Below the pieces are notes generated by a model. It searched no databases, was not told where the DNA came from, and worked only from the letters and a program-made list of their open reading frames with translations. 62,854 nt of DNA from Vitrella brassicaformis (lineage: Eukaryota; Sar; Vitrellaceae). Below are positions 47,169 to 58,118 of the stretch, one piece after another. Numbering within the stretch: the first letter of the stretch is position 1; each line of letters begins with the position of its first letter. The position numbers and the translations under genes were made by a program. Location of the stretch: positions 118,418 to 181,271 of the forward strand of contig CDMY01000158.1 of the NCBI GenBank assembly GCA_001179505.1, written 5' to 3'.

Positions 47169-48946
47169 ATGGCGGTGGAGGCGGTGTTTAAAGAGCTGCC
47201 GGTGCAGGCATCGCTGCCCGTAATAGGAGCACTGCCGGCGAGTCCCCCGTCCGGCCTCCTCACCCAGCACGAGGGCGGTAGCCACGCCCGCATCTTCACC
47301 ACCGCCGACGCGCCGCACCTCCTCTGGAAGACAGTGCCGCTGGAGGACATGGAGGGTATGTCTGACGAGGAGGAGGAGAAGTGGAGGGTGCTACGGCAGG
47401 AGAGGAGGGTCATGCTCGCTGTCGAGAAGCGCAGCAACAACCTGGGCATCCCTCCTGACAGACGCCCCTTCCTTCCCCTCCTCGCACACCACACCGACCT
47501 CCGCAGCCCCGCGGCCATGTTCGCCTCGCCATCGCCCGCCAACGCCCCCGTCACGCCAGAGGAGGCCGCCGCCATGTCGAGGGTTTTCGCCATACAGATG
47601 CCAAAACTCAATATGAGTAAGATAATTCACACTGAATCAGGGCATTTCATTAGTTCTTCATTTCCTGTCTGTGCCTTTGTGTGGGTGTGTGTGTGGGTTT
47701 GTGTGATTGGCGTCACTCAGGTGTGTATGGTGACCTGAGGAAGGTCTTGCCTTGGTGTGCGGCGATTTGTGGGGCCATCCGCAGCAGCCAGCTCCACCAG
47801 CCGCACACACAGGCGCTGCTCAAGGACCTGGCCCTCCACCAGCCGCACACACAGGCGCTGCTCAAGGACCTGGCCCTCCTTCTGCTGCGTGGGCTGGTGA
47901 GGCTACACAACGCCGCCATCCTGCTCGAAATCCTGGCGGAGGACAACATGTCCTCGGACGCCCTCGTGCCCATCCTCGACCGCATCCCTGCGGTGCGGGT
48001 CGACAGGAGCACGGGGGAAGTGTCCCTGCTGGGCGAGCTCAAGGACCTGCTCATCCGCCAGCCAGCCCCCATCATCACAGACGACAGCAGCAGCATCGCA
48101 TGCGACGAGCGCATGATAGACCTCGGCCACTGCCTGCGCCACAAGCCGACCACCCACCCGCCCCCCACCAGCATCGGACGGCTGCCGATCCTCGCCAGCA
48201 TCGCCAAGGAGGACCAGGAGTACGACCAGATGTGGACCATCACCCCACACCACCATGCTCCCGAGTTCTCGGTGATGCTGGCCAAGCAGTGGGCCGGTCA
48301 GCGGGCCAAGAGGCGCGAGCAGGAGGCGAGCGGCGTTGAGGAGGTCTACAGGGATGGCTGGGATGTCGGGTGTGGGCTAACCGACGACGGCGAGGTCGAT
48401 CAAGTCGAGGCCAGGGCGGGCCAGCTGCTGGGCGCCATGCAGGAGAGGGGGCTGGACGTGGAGGAGCCGCAGGAAGACGGGACGGTGAAGGCCAAGATGT
48501 GGATAGGGGAGGCGGCCATCGTGGGCGGCCTGGGGCTGGAGACGCTCTCCGTGCTGGTCGGCGAGCTGTTGCACGACCACATGGAGAGGCTGTCGCCGCC
48601 GCCCCGCGGAGCCGACAAGGACTGCCACCGGAGGCGCCTTTCAATACTCAACGGCCTCTTCTGGGAGGACACCCTAACCCGCGCCCTGCCGGTGGTGTCT
48701 GAGGAGAGCCGCTCGCTCTTCCAGCGGCCAGAGCCATGCATGCAGTGGGCGAGGGACGTGGGGAGCAAGCTGCGCGAGCTGGTGGTGGATAGCTTGAGGC
48801 CCATGCCGTGGGAGCGCATGGAGCGGCTGCCCAAGGGCCTCATCGACATGGATGCCCGGCTGCATGAGATGGAGGAGATGGTGCTGGCCGCTCACTGGGG
48901 GGCCACGAGTCCCTCCTTTCCTGCACCCATCACCGACGCGAATTGA
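47169..48946 (+). CDS. family A protein, copy 2 (unknown function)
   Basis: The start at 47169 gives MAVEAVFKELPVQASLPVIG, aligned with the N termini of copies 1 and 3. An intron from about 47615 to 47720 splits MPKLNMS from VYGDLRKVLPWC, the same place as in copy 1. Shared blocks include SSIACDERMIDLGHCL, SIGRLPILASIAKEDQ, TITPHHHAPEFSVMLAKQWA, KMWIGEAAIVGGLGLETLSV, EPCMQWARDVG and RPMPWERMERLPKGL. The frame stops at 48946 (PAPITDAN). Copy 3 continues from this point, and the following 160 bp here still match its downstream coding and intron sequence, so this stop is probably newer. It contains a tandem 42-nt duplication. It sits between the direct repeats at 46022 and 49126. Confidence 0.72.
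47792..47879 (+). repeat. 42-nt in-frame tandem duplication
   Basis: Two perfect copies encode HQPHTQALLKDLAL twice. Copies 1 and 3 of family A have only one unit at this place, so the duplication is private to copy 2 and recent. Confidence 0.92.
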
Positions 48947-49125
48947 GTAAGCACCCCCCCCAGGAGCCAGACGCCGCCACACCACACACACCGCCCCCGC
49001 ACCACCACCTGCAGCAGCAGACGGTGAGTGAGTGAGTGAGTGAGAGGGGAGAGAGAGAGGGAGGCTGATCTGGTGTGTGAGTGTGTGTGTGTGTGTGTGT
49101 GTGCAGCAAGTGGGTTCGGAGGATT
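48947..49125 (+). other. remnant of the family A 3' exon and last intron
   Basis: The CAGACGCCGCCACACCACAC and CACCACCTGCAGCAGCAGAC parts match coding sequence at 60282-60338 of copy 3. The following GTGAGTGAGTGAG...GGCTGATCTGGTGTGTG matches copy 3's last intron. Here these lie downstream of a stop codon. Confidence 0.75.
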
Positions 49126-49440
49126 GAGTAAGCCAGCTGATGTTTGCTGATGTGTGTGGTGGTGGGGGGCGGGTGAGAGATGGCTCTCCTGCCGCGATGT
49201 TGGGATCAATAGCTCTTTGGATACAGTGAATGACAACACTGGGATGCTGCTCGCTCGGTTGCTGATGGTCGTGCAACAATTAGTGGCCGTGGAGCAGCGT
49301 ATCGTGGGTGCCGATGGATCTCTTATGTGTGAGAAATTCGATTGACCATGAGCATTGAGCTACCGTCAGCCTTTGAATCGCTATAAGGGTCCGTCCATCC
49401 ATCCATCCATTCTTAGAAAAGGCAGGCAGGCAGGCAGTCA
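49126..49440 (+). repeat. direct repeat, right copy
   Basis: Same orientation as 46022-46445, with shared blocks in the same order and two internal deletions. Together the two copies bracket family A copy 2. Confidence 0.88.
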
Positions 49441-49797
49441 CACGGACACACGCACGCACGAAGAGGACAAGCAGGCTGCTGATGTCGGGCAATCGTGTCT
49501 TGTATCGACAACAAGGGGGGTGGTAATTGAGGGGCCACTCTGTTTGTCGCTCTCCATCGGTCGCTCTCTATCGGATGGGCATGCCAAGGATGCATGCGGG
49601 GACAAATCAAACCCTCATCCACGCAATCCTATCTCACCTCACTGCACAATCCAGTCAGCCAGCCAAGCCTACCGATAGCAGCGAGTCGAGTCAGCCAGGA
49701 TGTCTGTATCTAGTCAATCAGTCAGCCTGTCTATGGGTCTGTCTGCCTGTCTGTAGGGTAGGTAGGTGGTACGGTATGGGTGTACGTCTTGCATGCG
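49441..49797. other. intergenic
   Basis: No gene is seen. It is the 3' flank of the family B gene and contains GTCTGT-type repeats near 49735-49755. Confidence 0.45.
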
Positions 49798-52700
49798 TCA
49801 CTCGGGGATCGATCGCATGTCCGCCAGATTCTTCTTCTGCTTCTTGCCCCCTGACGGGACTGTCGCACACACTTACACACCCATACACAGCAACACTTGT
49901 GTCAGGTGGGTGCAGCGTCTCCGTCTCTTCTCTATTGTCATTGTTCTGACCTGACGAGTCGCTGCGGGGTTTCTGGCCTCCGACGAGCGAGCTCACCGAA
50001 CTATCAGTCGAAGGTTCCTCTGCAAAACAAGCGACACAAAGGACGTTGTTGCAAGCAGCACGTGGGGTCTTACATGTCACTCACCTGTGGCCATCAACGG
50101 CGGTTTGATGTCATCCTTCTTGGATCCCTCCTTCACCAACACACCCACTGACATGAGCACACACATACACACACACAGAGGCACATGTGCACACTCACAT
50201 ATATGGCATTCGTGCAGGCCTACACTGCGATCCATCCACGCCTGCCTCAGCCGAGAGGCGGCCACACGCGCCAGCCGAACCTGCCAGGGGACACGCACCC
50301 AGACACACGCACATGCACTTAGCCCTGCCGGTGCGCCTTTCTCATCCTTGGTGCAGGGCTCACCATCCAACGACCCTGCAGAAGGACTGGCGGGAGACGC
50401 AGACGGCTTCTTGCTCTGCCCCAGGTGCCACTGGCTGTGCTTCTTGTCGCAGCTGCCCCCCTTGGCAACGGCGATGCCCTGCAGTTGCTTGACCACGGTC
50501 CGCACGTCGAGCTCCAGACCCTCATCCACAGCCTTGATGCTCCCGCCACGAACTGCATCTCCCCCGGCCCGCACCCCACTTTGAGCAGCTCAACCCTTCC
50601 TTTGTGTGTGGTTGTCTGTTACCTGGTAAGTAGTGGTATATGGTCCCAAACTCCTGTGGGATGGCGATGGTCGGCGGGTGGGATTTCATGATGTTGCCCG
50701 TGAACACGGCGCCGCCGGGGGTCTGCACGCGGTACATGTTGGCGATCGACGCCGTGGCACGGACCAGCGGCATCAACTGCTGCAGCTGCGAAACCACAGC
50801 GCCCTCCCACACACGCACCTGCACACACACATACACACAGACCATGCAGGCGACATAAGCATGGCTGTTCATCTGCTGCCTACCTGTTCGATGTTGTCAG
50901 CCAGGGGGACGTGCAGCGACAGCTCGGCCCACACGCGCTTCAGGCCTTCGGCATGTCCACCGAGGGAGCCTCCGATGAACTGCACGAAGTCAGACACGCT
51001 CCCGTCCGTCAGCGAACCATCCGGGCTCTTCTCCTGGCACGCACACACGCACACACACAGACACACACGCACAGAGAGAGAGAGACAGCAAAGAGGGAAA
51101 AGAGACGTGCGGTTGTTGGCGTGCATTGTGATGTGTTGACTAACCGAAAAACCCATCAGGTCCATCCATGCCGAGGCGTTGTGGTGCACGAGGCAGAGTA
51201 CGCCATGCGGGTCGCCACGGCCCACAGAGCGCTGCTCGACCTCAGTCAGGTAGAAGGCGTTCTTCTTGAGAAACTTGGCTGCCAACGCTGCATGCACCAT
51301 TCACACAACACAACACAACACACGGCACATGTCCATCGTGCAGTGATGGTTGGACTTCAGGTACAGCTTACTTTTGAGTGCACAGTGGACTTCCTTCAGG
51401 CCCTGTGGCGTAGCCATGCCGGGGGAGTCTTCGAGGGCCTCGTATGCCGAGTTGACCACCATCTGCAGAACGCACAGACGGCCCACTCGGCCAGGCTGCA
51501 CCAGCGACACAGGTGACAGGATGGATCGATGAATGGATGGAGCGGTATGTGTTGTGCTGGCGTGCCTGCTGACCTTGATGCGACCCAGCTCCACTACGTT
51601 TCGTTTGTCAATGAGGAATGGCGTGAAGAGGTTGTTCAGCTCAGTCCACAGCGCATCGTCGCTCGCCTCGATGTCGCGGTGCTGCACGTGCATACGCGCA
51701 CACGAGCACACACACAGAACACACACGTGAGTGGTCATGTTGTCCGTGTGTATGTGTATGTGTGTGTGTTTTCTGTCACCCAGATATCGTAGTAGTGTTT
51801 GCGCAGCACCGTCCACAGGGACATCTCCAGCTTGAATCCAAACGCACCGCCCTTCTTCACGACATGAACGAACAAATCCTCCGTCGCCCTGCAACCAGCA
51901 GCAACCAGCACCGCCACACAATCTTCCCTGGCATGCATGGCGTGTTCCTGATCTGTGTGTTGTTCGCTCACACTATAGGCAGAACTTCCAGCATACTGCC
52001 GATGACGTATTTGATTGCCTTGGCTTCGTCGGATGACTCGGCAGAGACGTCCACGACCCGAGCCGTGGAAGCCGAGATACTCATCTAATATCCCCCACAC
52101 ACACGCACACACGCATACACGCATAGACACAACATGCTCTCTCGCCATTCTCCTTGTTGCTGACCGTGACGACTCCTCGGAGGAAGAACGTGGCATCGCT
52201 CGGGTGGCGCTCCGCCTCCAGCGCCTGGACGGCCTTCTGCATCAGGCAGATGGCATCGAGGGGGGGGATCCGGAGCAGGAATCTCACCAAGGGCTCCTGC
52301 AACCGAGAGAAATGTCAACATGGTCTTGGTAGCGGACGGTGTGCATCCCGTACGCTGAGGCTGGCCACGGCAGATGCGAATGAGTTCTCCATGCGACGAA
52401 CGAAGTCCTTGCTAATGTCTAGCTCGGGAGTGTCGATGATCGCCCCACGGCGCTTGTGCGGGAGAAAAGGGGGGCTGACACATATACAACACAACACAAC
52501 ACCACACAACACAACACAACACAACACACACATGACCACACCACCACCATCCAGTTGTTTCCTCCCCGCCCGGCCTCACCTGTGTGTTTGTAGCTTCGAT
52601 GCGCTCGGCGGCTGCGCGTTTCATCTTCTCGAACAACACGGGGTCATCTTTGGCCTACGAGAATGGATGAGCCAGGACGCAGGCAAGCGCATGTGTATCA

Positions 52701-52980
52701 CCCTGCATGCTTCTACCTACCTGCGGCCCTTCCTCCGCCAGAAATGTGAGGATCTCGTCGACCCGAGCCATCACGTTGGCATCGGAGCTCCCCGTGATGG
52801 AGAGCTGAGAGATCATTCATCAGTCATCATGCCTTTTTCGCCCTGCTCTGTGACAGTCAGTTGACTTACAGTCAGAAACTCCATCTTGCCTGCCATATCC
52901 ATGTCCTTCCATGAGCGGCCCTTCCATATGCGGCCTCCAGCGGGCTCCATGACGTCGTTCGCCTGGCCGGTGCCGTCCAT
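49798..52980 (-). CDS. family B protein, intact copy (unknown function)
   Basis: The start at 52980 gives MDGTGQANDVMEPAGGRIWK. At least ten short exons follow; the last join reads DSSVPSGGKKQKKNLADMRS and stops at 49798-49800. The protein is mainly helical. Recognisable blocks include MARVDEILTFLAEEGPQ, DTPELDISKDFVRRMENSFA, VRFLLRIPPLDAICLMQKAV, VHVVKKGGAFGFKLEMSLWT, NNLFTPFLIDKRNVVELGRI, LTDGSVSDFVQFIGG, EGLKRVWAELSLHVPLADNI and PPTIAIPQEFGTIYHYLP. I recognise no known domain. Broken copies of several of these blocks lie on the plus strand at 54180-54780 and 56940-57332. The tail is Lys- and Ser-rich. Confidence 0.62.
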
Positions 52981-53298
52981 TGCTCCTTGCTATGGCCGAG
53001 TGCGTCGCTCTGACAAGATTCAAAAGCCTCACACAGCTGCGGAAGGACAGCCCGCACAGCCAGCGAGCTCAAAAATTGTTTACACACACTTAAGACAGAG
53101 GTGTTGTGCAATCTCCTATTGTTGACAGTCTTGCAGAGCCACGAAGACGGCCGTCATTGTACAGTCACACATGCGGAAGATCCTACAGATACCCTAGTGT
53201 TGTCCGCCCATCAGCATGCTGTCATCAGTGCTGCCATCAGTGCTGCCCTTTTCAAGTGGCCAGGAAGCAAGTATTGCTGCCCACTTCTCTCATCCCAT
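52981..53298. other. upstream region of the family B gene
   Basis: No gene. It includes a short imperfect tandem repeat (CATCAGTGCTGC twice, near 53223-53246). Confidence 0.45.
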
Positions 53299-54060
53299 TC
53301 ACCCCACTAAGCGTACCACATCAAAACGAGACGGCGGCGCATCAACCTGAGTGCGACTACGGCGCCGCACCCAGCGAGAGAGGCTGATTTGCCGGTCCAC
53401 GACGACAGAGGCTGATTCGTCACAGTGCTGGCTGATTTGCCGCTCCGCGTCCGTGTGCGGCGGGCACGTCGATCGGCTGACAAAGCGGCACGATGATAGT
53501 TCGCACCCATCACCTCCCCGCGTAGAGAGGTTCGCCTTGAAGGAAACATCACGGGGCGGGCCTGAATCAAACACAACAAAGAACCCGTGGCAGCTCTCGT
53601 TCTTGTTGCACGACCTTAAGTCAGTGTGCCAGCCAGAAGGACGCAACTCATCAATCAACTGGTTGAGCCAGTCGGTGTAACGGCCCGTTCGCACCCTCCC
53701 AGATGCTTCTCCAGAATTGCCGTGAGCCTCTCCCAGACGGCCTGCTGTGACGAGGGGCCGATAAGAGCTGATGCGTCAAAGAGGAGCGATGACGACTGCG
53801 GCGAGTTGCGCTTCAGATGGGGGTTCTCAAAGGCAAACGTCAGCTGCACCAGGGCACGGCGAAACTCACTCTCAAGCGACGAAGTCTCGCCATTTCTTCG
53901 CTGCGTGGCTCCAGCACCGACGGCAGATCCGCCCACCAGCTCGGAAGCAGCATCAGGGACGCGCTGAAAGGCGGCGGCTGGAGGCTTGACTGCGGCCTGA
54001 GTGACGATAGATCGATAGGTGCGGCCGGAGTGGCCCGTTGCAGCTGATGCACCGATGTTC
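53299..54060 (-). pseudogene. possible decayed gene, two frames
   Basis: An upstream frame (EFRRALVQLTFAFENPHLKR, AVWERLTAILEKHLGG) runs into a second frame one base away (TDWLNQLIDELRPSGWHTDL, SCHGFFVVFDSGPPRDVSF). Read together they look like one protein interrupted by a single-base shift near 53690. No start codon is clear. I do not recognise the family. It could instead be a chance open frame in GC-rich DNA. Confidence 0.33.
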
Positions 54061-54179
54061 AGGAATGCTGCTGATTGTCAGGACGAATGCAGATGGCCAT
54101 TCCAAGGGGGGGACGAGATTCGCGAAGTCGAGACAGATCCGTTTTCGGGATTTTTTCATTTATTTTCGGGTGGCTGGTT

Positions 54180-54790
54180 GGTTGTCCTGCATGGCGAAAT
54201 ACAATGTCGCGGCATGGACATCATGGGCTTCTCGGTCAGCCGACGCACACTCACGCACAGCACACTCTCGCACTGCATGGTCTTGTTCCATCCTTTCTTT
54301 CTCCTCTCTCCGCGTGTGCCATCAATGCCGCACGACGGCACACTGACGCCTGGCAGCGTGGCTGGGTTCGTCGAGTTCATCAAGGAGTGGCATGGATACG
54401 AGAAGGGGCTGAAGCAAGTGTGGGCGGAGGTGACGAAGAAGGTGCCACTGATGGAGATCATCAACGAGACGAGAGAGGATAAGGTGGGCACGTGCACGAG
54501 TGACAGCACTCTTGGTCGTGTGGTGCGTTTGGTGTCATGTACTTACGCCTGTCTGTCTGTCTGTCTGTCTGTGTGCCTGTCTGTGTGCCGTGCCGCATCG
54601 AGCAGCTTTGGACCCCGACGACCATCCCCCTGCTGCCTCTGGCCACTCGTGCGCTCCACGGACGCCATTGCCGGCCAGAAGCGCCCCAAGGCCTTGCCGG
54701 CCGCTGCCGTCCTCCGCGCATCGCACTACGATAGAGATCCCTGACGACTTCAAAACCATCTACAACCACCTCAACGGTAAAAGCGGGAGG
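54180..54790 (+). pseudogene. family B fragments, frameshifted
   Basis: MDIMGFS, then LTPGSVAGFVEFIKEWHGY and EKGLKQVWAEVTKKVPLMEI, match MDLMGFS, LTDGSVSDFVQFIGG and EGLKRVWAELSLHVPLADNI of the intact family B gene. After an intron-like GTCTGT-rich spacer, TTIEIPDDFKTIYNHLNG matches PTIAIPQEFGTIYHYLPG. The frame changes between and within blocks (near 54215 and 54730), so it cannot make the full protein. Orientation is opposite to the intact gene. Confidence 0.72.
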
Positions 54791-54822
54791 CAGACAGCCA
54801 GGCAGCAAGAGAGGAAAGACTG

Positions 54823-55071
54823 ATGGACCAGGTGAAGGGGATCGGACTCAATAAGGGAGAACAAGTGCTGTTCTATGCTGTTGCTCAAGATCGACGAGAA
54901 GAAGCACAAGATGCTGCCCGTGACTCACGCCTACTACTCGCCCCTGATGAATGGGACGGTGCCCCTCTTTTCCGCGACGCCATCGCCAAGCTCGCCAAGG
55001 CCTCCCTGCAGGCGCCCTCCCATTCCCCTGATCTCGCCAGGTCATCCCTATACATCGTTGCCTACATTTAA
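54823..55071 (+). pseudogene. short orphan coding fragment
   Basis: Two overlapping plus-strand frames (MDQVKGIGLNKGEQVLFYAV; and LLLKIDEKKHKMLPVTHAYY) look like one gene piece with a frame break. It ends exactly at a CCTACATTTAAAT motif. The parent gene is not identified. Confidence 0.35.
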
Positions 55072-55093
55072 ATTCGCGTAGCTTATGAGAGGA
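55061..55093 (+). repeat. AT-rich fragment-end motif, copy 1
   Basis: CCTACATTTAAATTCGCG followed by TAGCTTATGAGAGGA. Compare 56767, 57508 and 58090. Confidence 0.6.
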
Positions 55094-55148
55094 TGACATG
55101 AAAATTAACAGCTCAGCAGTCAGCAATCGAGGCAGAGCAGACGCCACG

Positions 55149-56258
55149 ATGTCGGCCTCGAGCCCGACAATCCTGCGCTGCGCCAATGGACATGAGTACG
55201 AGCTGACGGGCAAGTTGAGCGGCAAAGCTTGCCACAACCTACTCGGGTGTGTTCGTGCTGTGACGGACGAGGTACTGTACACACTCACGCACAAATCAGA
55301 CACTCAGGCGAGACGTGGTTGATGTGTTGGTTGCATCTCTCTGCTCTCTCTGTGTGTGTCCTTTGGCAGTCTGCTGGCGTAACGGTTGACGAGTGCATGA
55401 AAGCGTACTTTGCACAGGAGTCACTGCCAGGCGGCGTTCAAGACGCTAATGCTGCCAACCACCAACACCAGCAGCCTCGGCAGCACCGACCGGGGTGAGC
55501 GAGAGACCGGCAGTGCGGCAGCGGCTATCGAAACGAGCAGGCTGGTGCACCTGCGGGACTCGGCAAGTGCCGACCTCACTGCAATAGAGGAGGGGCCGAC
55601 CAAGGCCCCCTTTGTGCGGATCTTCGGCGCCCACATCGACCCTGAGCGACCGGCCATGCTCGTCGAGGGCGATATCGAGACTTCTTGTCTGTTTGTCGCT
55701 ATGGAACAGCTCCCACCAGGTGCGTCTGTGTGTCACACGAACGGAAGGAGGGAGGGAATCTAGAGAGGGGCAGAAAGAGAGGATCTCATATTCTCTGTCC
55801 CGTGTTCTTCTTCTCTTCCGTGTCTGTTGACTCACTCAATCAGATGCCTACACGCCGCTGGATGGGTTTCTGAGAGTGCAGTCCTTCACGGGCATCTCGG
55901 CGCGATTCCCGCCGCCCATCATCCCACCGGACTGCAACCCTGACGCCGCCAACGACATCTGTGCAATGGCGGCAAGGCGGGCTGATCTGGCGATCCGCCG
56001 CATGACGCGGGGTTTGTGGTACATCACCAGGTGCCACAGGTCCCTGCTGATGCGGTTTGGCCTCTTCTGCCCGACAATATGCTCAAGGACATCTTCCTCC
56101 ACAACGAGGCCCTCGACGAATTTGCCCTGCCTGAGCTCGACCAGACACACACCGTCGGATCCCCATCTGGAGCCATCAATCTGCCCAGCACCGGCGCGAC
56201 CATGATCGACTTCGCGAGCAGCGTGCGGGTGACGCACAACGTCCCCAAAGGGCTCTGA
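55149..56258 (+). pseudogene. orphan multi-exon gene, one frameshift
   Basis: MSASSPTILRCANGHEYELT begins a set of exons: SAGVTVDECMKAYFAQESLP, APFVRIFGAHIDPERPAMLV, ETSCLFVAMEQLPPG, LDGFLRVQSFTGISARFPPP and DAANDICAMAARRADLAIRR. A one-base shift near 56000-56015 is needed to continue into PADAVWPLLPDNMLKDIFLH and VTHNVPKGL, stopping at 56258. Two introns with TG-rich interiors are visible (about 55245-55372 and 55720-55844). The CxxGHxxxxxG start hints at a small zinc site. I do not recognise the family; it may be a working gene with a sequencing error. Confidence 0.45.
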
Positions 56259-56293
56259 CAGCAAGCTGACCAATTGAAGCTGACGCCCCCAAC

Positions 56294-56745
56294 GTGGCGT
56301 CCCTCCGTCCCCCCGCACACATCCACGGCCCGTGCGCGCCGGTGCCTCTGGACCGGCAACGGCAGCTGGCCGAGCATCAGCGGCCGACGGGCATCCCCGC
56401 CGCTTTGGACGAGGTGACGGCCCTGCTGCTGATTTGGAAGTGGCGGGCCAAGAACAGTACTATGGGTAGCATGACGGCGGCCGAGCAGCAGGCCGTGTGG
56501 CGGCAGTGGCGAGGGCGGAGAACCGCACGAGGGCGGCAGGCAACGAGCGGCTGATTAAGTGGGGGGGCGGGGAAGAACGACTGTGGATGGATGAGCAGAC
56601 AGCCGTCAACGGCATCGGCACGGTGATCCTGCGCTTCTTGCGTGGGTACACAATCGTGCCCATGATCGTGCCGGAGGCAGGCCGATCGATGAGGCCTCAA
56701 GGTCCAAGCGCTGGTCAAAGAGGCAGCTTTGATCCTGACGGGTGA
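56294..56745 (+). pseudogene. orphan coding fragment, frameshifted
   Basis: One frame (LDRQRQLAEHQRPTGIPAAL, ALLLIWKWRAKNS) gives way near 56500 to another (NERLIKWGGGEERLWMDEQT, VILRFLRGYTIVPMIVPEAG). It is followed at once by the AT-rich motif at 56767. The parent gene is unknown. Confidence 0.4.
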
Positions 56746-56766
56746 AGGGGATGATGGCGTATCGGT

Positions 56767-56797
56767 GCCTACATTTTATATTTGTTCGGCTTATGAG
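56767..56797 (+). repeat. AT-rich fragment-end motif, copy 2
   Basis: GCCTACATTTTATATTTG followed by TTCGGCTTATGAG. Confidence 0.65.
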
Positions 56798-56939
56798 GAC
56801 CATTTGCCGCAGTAGGCAGCTGAAGGCCGCCAGAGTGCAGGTGTGTGTATCGAAGAGGAACACACTTATGGCATTATGACGTCTCATTGCTCATGGTCTT
56901 CCTCATGTCTCTCTGCTGTTCTTCAGGCAGGAGGTCGAC

Positions 56940-57332
56940 AGCGATATGTGTGTGTTCAGGATGGTAGTGTGTCGGATGAGCTGGTGTTGGACTCGCGGAT
57001 GTGGGACGAGCTGGCGTAGCAGTTCGTTCCCTTCATCCTCAACAAAAATGTCATCATCGGCAAAGCAAACCGGCTCAAGGTCAGCAAGCACATCAGCACC
57101 AGCACCAGCACCAATACCAACACGACACCACACCGCCGCCTCCCCTGCCGCTCTTTCACGTTTGTCGGTGGTGCAGGTGGGCGCCATGGGGGTGCTCGCC
57201 GTGCTCTGGCGACTGGCGCGCAAGGCGTACGAGGCCTTGGGGGCAGACAAGTACACCGTCATGCACCAGAAGCTACACGGGCTGCAGGATACCCTCTGCG
57301 CACTAGAGAGTGAGCCGATGACCATCCTCTGA
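56940..57332 (+). pseudogene. family B fragment with in-frame stop
   Basis: WDELA-stop-QFVPFILNKNVIIGKANRL (stop TAG at 57017-57019) matches WTELNNLFTPFLIDKRNVVE of the intact gene. After an intron, KAYEALGADKYTVMHQKLHG and LQDTLCALES match SAYEALEDSPGMATPQGLKE and VHCALKS. The exon order is that of the parent, but these blocks lie upstream of those at 54180 in the parent, so the pieces are out of order along the chromosome. Confidence 0.72.
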
Positions 57333-57343
57333 TCACCAAGTAC

Positions 57344-58011
57344 ATGTGCTTGAAATGTGTGGTGGTCGAGTTGGTGTCTGTCGATGGCTGGGAGAGCGGC
57401 TGCGGCATCACCGATGACAGAGAGATGGCGCGACTGGAGGCCAAGCTGGAGGAGCAGCTGCGCCATTTGCAGGAGAGGGATCGACGGAGTTTGCCGGCCG
57501 ATTGCTGCCTACATTTTATATCAGCGGACTCATCAGGAATTTTCCCGCACCACATTCGTTCGCATCTGAGGATGGAGGACATGGTAAGACCAATACTCAC
57601 AAACACACGTGGGGGATGAACGTCATGTGTATGTGTCGGCTGCTGTCATGTTGTGTGTGGTCTGGTCTTGTGTGGTGTGATGTCTTCTCTTTCAGTCCGA
57701 GTGGCCATCGAGAACAGCCTAAGCTGGGCCGATCGGCTGCCGAAGGTCCTCCCACCTCCCGCCCAGTCGAGCCCGTCAGCAGCACCGAAGCCTCCTTCGC
57801 TGTTTCAGCGGACGGAGCCGTGTATGGAGTGGGCGAGAGAGGTGGGAGTGAATATGCGGGAGCTGGTGCTGGACTGGGTGAGGCACATGTGAGAGAAGCG
57901 GATGAAGCGGCTGTCGCACGGCCTCATCGCCATGGACGAGCAACTGATGCAGATGCAGCGCATAGTCAATACCCACTGGGTCCACCAAACCAGCGAGCGG
58001 CCAACAAGTAG
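57344..58011 (+). pseudogene. family A fragments, truncated
   Basis: DGWESGCGITDDREMARLEA and KLEEQLRHLQERD match copy 1 closely, then the match stops at the AT-rich motif at 57508. After a duplicated intron (57584-57695) the family match resumes with VRVAIENSLSWADRLPKVLP and EPCMEWAREVGVNMREL, ending at a TGA after WVRHM; weaker family sequence continues (LSHGLIAMDEQLMQMQRIV). About 50 residues of the parent are missing at the join. Confidence 0.78.
57508..57537 (+). repeat. AT-rich fragment-end motif, copy 3
   Basis: CCTACATTTTATATCAGC followed by GGACTCATCAGG; it interrupts family A coding sequence. Confidence 0.6.
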
Positions 58012-58089
58012 GCAGACATGGAGACAAACAGGAAAGATTATCACTTTTATGTCTCGCATTTGCTCGTGTCCATTTTAGGTCATCCACCT

Positions 58090-58118
58090 GCCCACATTCT
58101 ATATCTGATGCCGGAGGA
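58090..58118 (+). repeat. AT-rich fragment-end motif, copy 4 (diverged)
   Basis: GCCCACATTCTATATCTG followed by ATGCCGGAGGA; it marks the end of the family A fragment. Confidence 0.45.

Noticed and set aside
46022-49440. LTR retrotransposon with the direct repeats as LTRs
   Set aside because: No reverse transcriptase, protease or integrase lies between the repeats, the ends are not clean TG...CA, and I see no target-site duplication.
53078-53100. Additional copy of the AT-rich fragment-end motif (TTGTTTACACACAC)
   Set aside because: It lacks the CTACATTTTA core and the CTTATGAGG part.
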